Shown: piece after piece, positions 49,615-55,726 of the stretch
Numbering within the stretch: position 1 is the first letter of the stretch
How the letters are laid out: every line of letters starts with the position of its first letter
From: an uncultured Spirochaetales bacterium
GTDB lineage: Bacteria > Spirochaetota > Spirochaetia > Sphaerochaetales > Sphaerochaetaceae
Length of the DNA stretch: 55,726 bases
Assembly (NCBI GenBank): GCA_949292445.1
Contig: CASEZU010000102.1
Span: forward strand, 1 to 55,726
Reading direction: 5' to 3'
The notes under the pieces: model-generated
Told to the model about the DNA's origin: nothing
Databases searched by the model: none
The model's input: the letters and a program-made list of their open reading frames with translations, nothing else
Made by a program: the position numbers and the translations under genes

Positions 49615-50673
49615 TCAGGGAATGAGGCCGTCTGCTGTATCCTGAACAACTATCGTGCCGTCCTTGATCAGCTCGGCGACCGCAGCAACCTCTGCCTCTA
49701 TCTCAGGTGTGAGGTTGGGATTCACCGCAGGAATGCCTGCCCTGCCCTCAGCAACACCGAGGACGAGATTCTGCCCGCCAGCAAAGGTTCCGTTGGCAGC
49801 GGCCATTGCCTGATCATAAGCGACTCCTGTGACATCCTTCATAGCGGATGTGAGGATGCATGACTCCCCATTGCCCATGTCTCCGACTGAATACTGGTCA
49901 ACATCGACTCCGACAGCCCAGACATCCTCGCCTGCGAGACGGCGGTTCTTCGCCTCGTTGATGACACCGACTCCTGTTCCGCCGGCCGCTGCGAAGATGA
50001 CATCGACACCCTTGTCATACATCGCCATGGCAAGCTGCTGGCCGCCGGCGAGATCAGCGAATGATCCCTGATACACGAAGTTGGAAGGATCCATGCTGAC
50101 AGATGTTCCGAAATTCTCGTTCGCATATGCGATACCCTGCTGGAAACCCCAGTTGAACTTCTGCACCGCAGGAATCTCAAGTCCGCCGACAAAGCCCGCA
50201 TCACCTGTCTGGATCTTGAGTGCTGTGGCAAGACCTGCCATGAAGCCGGCTTCCTGCTCCTTGAATGTAATCGCAACCGTATTGGGACCGATTCCGGAAG
50301 CAAGCGCATCATCGATGATGATGATCATGAGGTTAGGATACATCTCCTGGGCCTGTGAGACAGCTTCCGCGAAGAGATAGCCGGGGCATGCGATGAATCT
50401 GTAACCGTTGTCATAGAGATCGGAAATCGCCGTGAGGTAATCAGTGGTGGTTGTTCCGGAAGGTCTGAGATATGTGCACTGGAGGCCAAGCTCATCAGCA
50501 GCCTGCTTCACGCCTTCATATGTTCCCTGATTGAACGAGCGGTCATCTATGGTTCCTGAATCGGTGACCATTCCGAGCATCAAAGGCCCCTCTCCCACAG
50601 ATTCCGCAGAACCTGACGCGAATACAGAGAGGGAGAGAACTGCCATAAGCAGAACAGCAAGGGTTTTCTTCAT
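49615..50673 (-). CDS. BMP/PnrA-family nucleoside-binding protein
   Basis: This is a 352-residue periplasmic purine nucleoside receptor of the BMP family (PnrA of Treponema, BmpA of Borrelia). Signal peptide MKKTLAVLLMAVLSLSVF then ASGSAES, without lipobox cysteine although relatives are lipoproteins. Family features: LMLGMVTDSGTIDDRSFNQGTYEGVKQAADELG, FKEQEAGFMAGLATALK, VGGLEIPAVQKFNWGFQQGIAYAN and VFAAAGGTGVGVINEA-like (here VIFAAAGGTGVGV). AGGAG lies 7 nt before ATG 50673. First gene of the purine nucleoside operon with a consensus promoter. Confidence 0.93.
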   Translation of the reverse strand: MKKTLAVLLMAVLSLSVFASGSAESVGEGPLMLGMVTDSGTIDDRSFNQGTYEGVKQAADELGLQCTYLRPSGTTTTDYLTAISDLYDNGYRFIACPGYLFAEAVSQAQEMYPNLMIIIIDDALASGIGPNTVAITFKEQEAGFMAGLATALKIQTGDAGFVGGLEIPAVQKFNWGFQQGIAYANENFGTSVSMDPSNFVYQGSFADLAGGQQLAMAMYDKGVDVIFAAAGGTGVGVINEAKNRRLAGEDVWAVGVDVDQYSVGDMGNGESCILTSAMKDVTGVAYDQAMAAANGTFAGGQNLVLGVAEGRAGIPAVNPNLTPEIEAEVAAVAELIKDGTIVVQDTADGLIP

Positions 50674-50705
50674 TCGGATTCTCCTTATTAGGATGGTATA
50701 CCGCC

Positions 50706-50734
50706 ATTCTATCTGCACTCCATAGGGCTGTCAA
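50706..50734 (-). promoter_or_regulatory. Promoter of the purine nucleoside operon
   Basis: Perfect TTGACA (50734-50729), 17 bp, TAGAAT (50711-50706). An A+T-rich stretch directly upstream (50735-50770) could act as an UP element. Confidence 0.8.
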
Positions 50735-50865
50735 ACAAAGATTGATGTATAATAATTATATTCAAACAGCATAACATTATACTGTACAGCAAGTTACAAA
50801 GAACTTCTTAAAGAATGCCTCCCTTATAATGCAACAAGCGGCAACATCATTGCCGCCCTGAGAGA
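50735..50865. other. A+T-rich intergenic region with a hairpin
   Basis: This region lies upstream of the nucleoside operon promoter. It contains a short A+T palindrome (TATAATAATTATA, about 50746-50758) and a 7-bp perfect hairpin GCGGCAA-CATCA-TTGCCGC (50838-50856). On the minus strand TATAAT-like boxes recur but no gene follows before the operon promoter. A short RNA cannot be excluded, but I do not see both a good promoter and terminator. Confidence 0.35.
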
Positions 50866-50901
50866 CAAAAGCGGGCCGGAGCCCGCCGAGCCTTGCGGCT
50901 C
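50866..50901 (-). terminator. Terminator of the GH105 operon
   Basis: Two adjacent hairpins: GAGCC-TTGC-GGCTC (50888-50901) and GCGGGC-CGGA-GCCCGC (50871-50886), the second followed on the minus strand by TTTTGTCTCTC. They begin about 20 nt after the GH105 stop. Confidence 0.75.
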
Positions 50902-50922
50902 CGAGATAGACTACACCGGGAG

Positions 50923-52014
50923 TCACTTCTGCAGAAGTTCCGCCTCGGTACAAGCCAGTATGAATGGTCCGACCCCCTTGAAGTCATCAACCCTGATCGG
51001 TTCCGTTATATAGTATCTGAATGAACCGTCGCGGTAGGGATTCCCTCCGAGGCCGGCAACAGAGCAGATTCCTCCCAGATGAAGGCTTCCGCCGTCATCT
51101 TCACTGAGATACTTATCCTTTATCCCCTGAATCGCCTTCTCCGCCGGCGCTGTGAATGAAGCATCGAGATACCCTTTCCTCACAGCCTTCAGGAAGGAGT
51201 ACGCGAACATGGCCGAACCGGAGGTCTCAAGGTAATTGCCGCTACGCTCCCCCTCGTCAGTCACCTGCCACCACATGCCGCTTTCATCCTGGAAACGGAG
51301 AACCGAGGAGGCAAGAGATGAGATCATTCCGATCACTTTGCTCCTGAGAGGATGCGCCTCAGGAACAAAATCCAGCACGTCAACAGCGGCCATCAGGAAC
51401 CAGCCGATGGACCTGGACCAGAAATGCGGAGAGAGACCGGTCTTCTCATCTGACCAGCGCATGCCTCTGGACTCATCGTATGCATGATACAGCAGGCCTG
51501 TCTCCGGATCCCTCATGATGCCATAAGAGGTATCCAGCTGCGTCATGACATCCTCCGCAGCTGTCACATCACCATGCCTCGCACCATATTCAGCGCTGAA
51601 CGGCCCTTCCATATAAAGTCCATCCAGCCAGATCTGCCATGGATAGATCTCCTTGTGCCAGAATACGCCGCACCTGCACCTCGGCTGTCTCTCCAGCTGC
51701 TGATGCAGCCTGTCGGCAGCGAGGGAGAATCTCTCCTCCCCACTCCTGTCCGAGAGCGCGAAGAGCGTCTTTCCGGCGTTGATCATATCCAGATTGTATT
51801 CGCCCTCCCTGTATCCCGCGATAGAACCGTCTTCGCCGATCACCCTGTCATACATGGAATGGACCCATGGATAGACAGACTCGTCTCCGTGAACCGCAGC
51901 GGCCGCAAGGGATGCGTAAAGGACAAGGCCGTGCTCATAATGCCACAGCATCATGCCCGGACGGTACCTCTCCTCAACGCATTTCGCCATTCTCAGGGAA
52001 AGGGGTGTATCCAT
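50923..52014 (-). CDS. Glycoside hydrolase family 105 (unsaturated rhamnogalacturonyl hydrolase-like)
   Basis: This is a 363-residue cytoplasmic (alpha/alpha)6-barrel enzyme (PF07470, YteR/RhiN-like). It would remove the unsaturated uronic acid from the non-reducing end of pectin or similar lyase products by hydration. Candidate acidic residues are Asp76 in YNLDMINAG and Asp131 in QIWLDGLYMEGPF, 55 residues apart as in YteR as I recall it. Other motifs: HFWSRSIGWFLMAAVDVLDF and YLETSGSAMFAYSFLKAV. No signal peptide, so substrates must be imported by the co-operonic transporter. GGAGG lies 6 nt before ATG. Confidence 0.88.
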   Translation of the reverse strand: MDTPLSLRMAKCVEERYRPGMMLWHYEHGLVLYASLAAAAVHGDESVYPWVHSMYDRVIGEDGSIAGYREGEYNLDMINAGKTLFALSDRSGEERFSLAADRLHQQLERQPRCRCGVFWHKEIYPWQIWLDGLYMEGPFSAEYGARHGDVTAAEDVMTQLDTSYGIMRDPETGLLYHAYDESRGMRWSDEKTGLSPHFWSRSIGWFLMAAVDVLDFVPEAHPLRSKVIGMISSLASSVLRFQDESGMWWQVTDEGERSGNYLETSGSAMFAYSFLKAVRKGYLDASFTAPAEKAIQGIKDKYLSEDDGGSLHLGGICSVAGLGGNPYRDGSFRYYITEPIRVDDFKGVGPFILACTEAELLQK

Positions 52015-52030
52015 TATTTTCCTCCATTAT

Positions 52031-52060
52031 AAAACGGCCGCCCCGGAGGGCAGCCGCTTT
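52031..52060 (-). terminator. Intercistronic hairpin after the LplA-like gene
   Basis: A 13-position stem with 11 pairs (52031-52043 with 52048-52060; CGGC / GCCG core) and a CGGA loop lies between the binding-protein stop and GH105. On the minus strand it ends with TTTT. Confidence 0.6.
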
Positions 52061-52067
52061 GATCGTG

Positions 52068-53657
52068 TCACTCGCCGCGGACAAGCCCGCTTGCTTCCAT
52101 CGCCGCGATTCCCTCTGCGTTCCAGTCAGCTCCGCCGATCTTGTTGAACTGATCGATGAATGCTGCCCAGTTCTCCGGAGTAAGCGCCTTGGCGCCGGAG
52201 AGGAACTCAGCGAGGCTCTGGTCATAGAATCTCTGGACATCAGCGCTCGGTGTCGGGAGAGTGCTCGAACCGACTGCATTGGTCCACTTCATAGCCTGCA
52301 TCTCACGGAGAGCCTTGAGTGCTGACATCTCCTTGCCGGACACTGCGCATGTATAGGTCGGATAGCGTGATGTGAGCTCGACATCGCTGTTGTAGAAGAC
52401 CATGTTCCTGAGCTGTGTCACGACCTGGCCATTGGATCCGGTGTAAGCGTTATCACCGAGATCGCCTGCAACAGGTATGCCGTTCTCATCGAAGACATAG
52501 TTGACGCCTTCCTGGCCCCAGCCGAGGAGGTAGTAGCCCTCATCGGAGCTCATCCATTCAAGCAGCTCGCAGATCTTGTCGAGCTTGCCGGCATCCGCCG
52601 CTTTCTGAGATACGGAGTAGATTCTGTAGTTCATATCGAAAGCGCCGATGGCAGCATGTCCTTCCGGACCTGTGATGGCATCGATGATAATCCACTCGCC
52701 ATCAGGGAAGTTAGAATCGAACGGAGCATAGTTCGCCTCAGCTGCATAAGCAGCGTTCTGCTCATACATGACACCGAACTTGCCCTGCTTCCATGCAGCC
52801 CTGAAATCATCCTTCTTATATGAGAGCCAGTTGGGATCGATGATTCCCTCATCGCACATCTGCTTGAGATATACCATGAAGTCATAGAACTCAGGCTTGT
52901 AGATGCTAAGGCCCTGATTAGGAGCATCGAAGCACCAGAGGCCCTCGACTCCGAACGCGCCCATGATCGGCCAGAGGCGTGATCCCGGATAGCCCTTGAG
53001 TGTCGCATCAGTCTCTACGAATGCGCCGTAGCCATATGTGTCATCAATTCCGTTTCCATCGGGATCATCGAATGTGAATGCGCGGAGAACCTCGAGAAGC
53101 TCATCGGTTGTGGTCGGGACGGAAAGTCCGAGGTTGTCGAGCCAGTCCTTCCTGATGAGGAGGCCTTCGTTCTTTGCGATCGCGCCAGGGGATGCGAAGC
53201 CGTAGACATGGCCGTCGATCGTGGCATTCGCGATTGCATCTGCATCGTATATAAGTGCTGTGCGGTTCGGCATCTTGGCGAAGCAGTCATCGACCTGAGC
53301 CACAAGACCCTGATTGACAAGGTTCACGAGAACAGGGCGGCGGACCATGAAGATATCAGGAAGGTTGTTTCCTGCGCCGGCTGCCTGAATCTTGACATCC
53401 TGATCGGACTCGCTGGACGGAAGCATCGTGAGCTTGAGATCAATGCCGAGCTCGTTGCGGATGATGTCATAGCCCACCCAGTCATCGGGGATCATGCCGG
53501 CTTCGGTGATAGCCGCGCCGAACCAGAGATCTATCGTCACCGGATCGTCAGGCGTACCTGCCGCCGTAGCTACTGCTTCCTTGCTTCCGCTGGCAAAAAG
53601 CGGGAAAGCGACGAGAACTGCGAGAAGAATAGCTATAAAACGCTGTGCTTTCTTCAT
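52068..53657 (-). CDS. Oligosaccharide ABC transporter binding protein (LplA/YtcQ-like)
   Basis: This 529-residue periplasmic binding protein belongs to the longer class used for oligosaccharides. Signal peptide MKKAQRFIAILLAVLVAFPLF then ASGSKEA, no lipobox cysteine. Class features: GYDIIRNELGIDLKLTMLP, DIFMVRRPVLVNLVNQGLVAQVDD, LLIRKDWLDNLGLSVPTTTDELLEVLRAFTFDDPDGNGIDDTYGY. The calcium-binding-like DPDGNGIDDTYG loop is typical of LplA/YtcQ proteins. AAAAGGAGG precedes the ATG. With GH105 next in the operon, the ligand is probably an unsaturated uronic acid oligosaccharide; inference. Confidence 0.92.
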   Translation of the reverse strand: MKKAQRFIAILLAVLVAFPLFASGSKEAVATAAGTPDDPVTIDLWFGAAITEAGMIPDDWVGYDIIRNELGIDLKLTMLPSSESDQDVKIQAAGAGNNLPDIFMVRRPVLVNLVNQGLVAQVDDCFAKMPNRTALIYDADAIANATIDGHVYGFASPGAIAKNEGLLIRKDWLDNLGLSVPTTTDELLEVLRAFTFDDPDGNGIDDTYGYGAFVETDATLKGYPGSRLWPIMGAFGVEGLWCFDAPNQGLSIYKPEFYDFMVYLKQMCDEGIIDPNWLSYKKDDFRAAWKQGKFGVMYEQNAAYAAEANYAPFDSNFPDGEWIIIDAITGPEGHAAIGAFDMNYRIYSVSQKAADAGKLDKICELLEWMSSDEGYYLLGWGQEGVNYVFDENGIPVAGDLGDNAYTGSNGQVVTQLRNMVFYNSDVELTSRYPTYTCAVSGKEMSALKALREMQAMKWTNAVGSSTLPTPSADVQRFYDQSLAEFLSGAKALTPENWAAFIDQFNKIGGADWNAEGIAAMEASGLVRGE

Positions 53658-53680
53658 GTTTCCTCCTTTTGTTTAACGGC

Positions 53681-54601
53681 TCAGCCTTTGACCGAACCGA
53701 GAAGCGTACCTTTTGTGAAATATTTCTGAATGAACGGATAGGCGATGATCATCGGTATCGCGCTCATGAACACGGATGCTGCCTTGATCGCATTGATCGG
53801 CGCATTCGCGAATGCTGTGACCTCGAGGTTCTCATTCATTCCCGAACCGATGAGGATGTTCCTCAGCAGGATCGGAAGCGGATTGAGATAGCTGTCGTTG
53901 AGATAGAGCATCGCATTGAAGAAGTCATTCCAGAACGAGACTCCGTAATAAAGTCCGATCGTCATGACGATTGCCTTCGAAAGCGGAAGCACTATCCTGA
54001 AGAGCACCTGAAGCTCGGAGCAGCCATCAATTCTGGCAGACTCCTTCAGCTCTCCGGGAATGCCCACAAAGAACTGCCTCATGATGATGCAGTTGTATGT
54101 GGAGATCGCGCCGGGAAGGAATACAGCCGCAAGATGATCGATCAGCCCGATATCCTTTACAAGGAGGTAGGCCGGGATCATTCCGACATTAAAGACATAC
54201 GGAATGATGACGATCATGTTGATGATCTTCTTTCCCGGAAGGGACTGCACCGAGAGCACATATGCCATCGGGATAGTCAGCACGAGAGCGCAGAAGACAC
54301 CGCCTATGAGGATCTTGAAGCTGTTGACGAATGCCAGAAGGAATCCGTTGTTTCCGAGAAGCGCCTCATAAGCCGCCGTCGACCATTTCCATGGCGGCAG
54401 GAACATGCCGTCCAGATTCGTGCCGATGAAATCCACAGGGCGGAACGACAGTGTGACCGTAGACCACAGAGGGAATATGATCGCTATGAGTATGACGACC
54501 ATGAATACATTGACTATGATATTGAAGGTATGATCCGCCGCCGTCAGGCGCACTTTCTTGTGCTGCGGTCTGGGAGACATCGATTTTTCCTTGTTTTTCA
54601 T
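53681..54601 (-). CDS. Oligosaccharide ABC permease (LplC/YtcP-like)
   Basis: This is a 306-residue inner-membrane permease. The EAA loop reads GELKESARIDGCSELQVLFRIVLPLSKAI. It ends in IIAYPFIQKYFTKGTLLGSVKG, the LplC-type C-terminus. GGAGG lies 6 nt before ATG 54601. It pairs with the upstream LplB-like permease; no ATPase gene in the operon. Confidence 0.93.
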   Translation of the reverse strand: MKNKEKSMSPRPQHKKVRLTAADHTFNIIVNVFMVVILIAIIFPLWSTVTLSFRPVDFIGTNLDGMFLPPWKWSTAAYEALLGNNGFLLAFVNSFKILIGGVFCALVLTIPMAYVLSVQSLPGKKIINMIVIIPYVFNVGMIPAYLLVKDIGLIDHLAAVFLPGAISTYNCIIMRQFFVGIPGELKESARIDGCSELQVLFRIVLPLSKAIVMTIGLYYGVSFWNDFFNAMLYLNDSYLNPLPILLRNILIGSGMNENLEVTAFANAPINAIKAASVFMSAIPMIIAYPFIQKYFTKGTLLGSVKG

Positions 54602-54612
54602 CCCTCACCTCC

Positions 54613-55566
54613 TCAGAACAGCGCGCTGTCAGTGACACGCTTTGAGAGCCAGTTGGCGAAGAGCACGAGGATCATGCCGAACACTCCCTTGAAAAGACCG
54701 ACTGCCGTCGCGAGACCGAACTTGAACTCGAGAAGGCCCTGCCTGTAAACCCAGGTGTCGATGATGTCTCCAACGGAGTACACCTGCGGCGAATAGAGCA
54801 TGAATATCTGGTTGAAGCCGGCATCGAGAATCGTTCCCAGTTTGAGAATGAGCACTGTCACGATGACAGGCAGGATGGCAGGAAGGGTTATGTATTTCAC
54901 GCGCTGCCAGCTGCTTGCGCCCTCGACCATCGCCGCCTCGAAAAGCGAGACATCGATTCCCATGAGAGCTGCGATGAAGATGATCGCCGACCAGCCCATC
55001 TCCTTCCAGGCATCCGAGAAAAGGACGACCCAGGGGAAGGTCTTGGCATTGGAGAGGAAGTCCACGGCCTCTCCTCCGAACATCTTCACGATGTCATTGA
55101 AGACACCGTCTCCGGGAGCGAGAAGCGTGAGAAGGATACCGTACATGATGACCCAGGAAAGGAAGTGCGGAAGATATGCGAGGGTCTGCACGACCTTTCT
55201 CAGCACTGGTCTTGTACATTCATAGATCGCGATCGCGAGGATGATGGAGAGCGGCAGTGATATCAGCAGCTTGCCGACCGAGTACATCACGGTATTCCTG
55301 ATGAGCGACCAGAAATAGAACGAATGGAAGAACTCCTTGAAATTCTCGAGTCCGATCCACTCCGACCCCATGACACCCGCCACAGCCCGGAAATCCTTGA
55401 ACGCTATCTGGGCATTCCAGATCGGGACATACTTGAAGATTATGTAATAGACAAGCGGAAGCAGTGCGAGGATGTATACCGAGCGGTGCCTTACTATCTC
55501 GCGATAGAGCTTGCTCCGCTGCCTGCCATTGGCCGCAGCAGGGGCCGGATTCTGTCCTTTTTTCAT
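54613..55566 (-). CDS. Oligosaccharide ABC permease (LplB/YtcO-like)
   Basis: This 317-residue inner-membrane permease has a hydrophilic N-terminus (about 25 residues) and six spans from YILALLPLVYYIIFKYVPIW. The EAA loop reads DVSLFEAAMVEGASSWQRVKYITLPAILPV. VGLENFKEFFHSFYFW-type sequence (here WIGLENFKEFFHSFYFW) is characteristic of the LplB group. First transporter gene, 82 nt downstream of the AraC-type gene on the same strand; ribosome site ACGAGG. Confidence 0.93.
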   Translation of the reverse strand: MKKGQNPAPAAANGRQRSKLYREIVRHRSVYILALLPLVYYIIFKYVPIWNAQIAFKDFRAVAGVMGSEWIGLENFKEFFHSFYFWSLIRNTVMYSVGKLLISLPLSIILAIAIYECTRPVLRKVVQTLAYLPHFLSWVIMYGILLTLLAPGDGVFNDIVKMFGGEAVDFLSNAKTFPWVVLFSDAWKEMGWSAIIFIAALMGIDVSLFEAAMVEGASSWQRVKYITLPAILPVIVTVLILKLGTILDAGFNQIFMLYSPQVYSVGDIIDTWVYRQGLLEFKFGLATAVGLFKGVFGMILVLFANWLSKRVTDSALF

Positions 55567-55648
55567 TAGTCTACCTCGTATTTTTAGTCTAAGGGCACTT
55601 TCCGGGAGAATTCAAACCTGTCATTGTACAATAACGACATCAAATATA

Positions 55649-55726
55649 TCAGTCACGCTGCCTGAACTGGCCCGGCGTACAGCCCTTTATGCGGCGGAAA
55701 ACCCTGCTGAAATAAGCCTGGTCCTG
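55649..55726 (-). CDS. AraC-family regulator, C-terminal end (cut by window edge)
   Basis: The last 25 codons of a leftward gene are present: DQAYFSRVFRRIKGCTPGQFRQ and the stop TGA at 55651-55649. This is the end of the second helix-turn-helix of an AraC-family protein (F-S-R-x-F-x-x-x-x-G-x-x-P-x-x-x-R). The gene lies upstream of the LplBC-type transporter operon and probably regulates it. Confidence 0.85.
   Translation of the reverse strand, partial: QDQAYFSRVFRRIKGCTPGQFRQRD

Noticed and set aside
53645..54748. 367-codon open frame opposite two permeases
   Set aside because: Composition is rich in Arg/His/Asp repeats typical of antisense reading of membrane protein genes.
1..55726. CRISPR arrays, tRNA or rRNA genes, insertion sequences, prophage
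   Set aside because: I saw no regularly spaced repeats, no cloverleaf or rRNA-like sequence, and no transposase, integrase or phage protein in reading the window.

Overview
The window looks like part of the chromosome of a host-associated or anaerobic spirochaete of the Sphaerochaeta/Spirochaetaceae type. The main clue is that every periplasmic binding protein starts with a signal peptide ending in F-A-[S/Q]-G-[S/T] and has no lipobox cysteine, a pattern I associate with that group. Other clues are three sugar ABC transporters (CUT1) that lack their own ATPase, a BMP/PnrA-type nucleoside transporter, and sugar and nucleoside salvage genes packed tightly into operons. I see no rRNA, tRNA, CRISPR array, insertion sequence or phage gene. 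The species call is inference.

Bases 1-15,000 are clearly richer in A+T (hand-counted 60-base lines give about 35-48% G+C) than the rest (about 55-63%). This block holds an AAA/OLD-type ATPase and an eleven-to-thirteen-gene sugar locus. A divergent promoter with a perfect 12-bp operator separates a leftward operon from a LacI-type regulator and L-fucose isomerase (fucI). The leftward operon encodes two permeases, a binding protein, an Asp-box beta-propeller, an iron alcohol dehydrogenase, a DapA-family aldolase, an SGNH esterase, a zinc alcohol dehydrogenase, a nitroreductase and a PfkB kinase. A clean terminator closes fucI at the composition boundary.

From 15.1 to 30.9 kb come an ankyrin-repeat protein, adenosine deaminase, a rhomboid protease, rlmE, a second CUT1 operon with an FAD oxidoreductase under an AraC regulator, MscS, HtpG, a ROK regulator, an unusual lipoprotein, galM and a cysteine hydrolase. 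The 436-base gap between the rhomboid gene and rlmE is the most striking spot. It holds two tandem units, each with a sigma-54 promoter (GG-N10-GC), a related core containing an anti-Shine-Dalgarno ACCUCCUUU, and an intrinsic terminator. I read these as a pair of sister small RNAs.

From 30.9 to 50.7 kb the theme is nucleosides and phosphate esters. It contains uridine phosphorylase with a complete ECF transporter (S, T and a fused A1A2 ATPase), a LacI-controlled PhnDCEE transporter ending in a signal-less UshA-type 5'-nucleotidase, an orphan ABC ATPase with a Gfo/Idh/MocA dehydrogenase, a flavodoxin-like protein, a metallophosphoesterase with a ParB-like partner, and a BMP-type nucleoside transporter operon ending in purine nucleoside phosphorylase. 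From 50.9 kb to the end is an LplABC-like sugar operon with a GH105 hydrolase and the 3' end of an AraC regulator cut by the window edge.

Two architectural habits recur. At least seven transcription units place the -10 box 6-7 nt before the ATG with no Shine-Dalgarno, suggesting leaderless mRNAs. All six convergent gene pairs in the G+C-rich part abut or overlap at their stop codons. Four of the five binding-protein genes are followed by a strong intercistronic hairpin.
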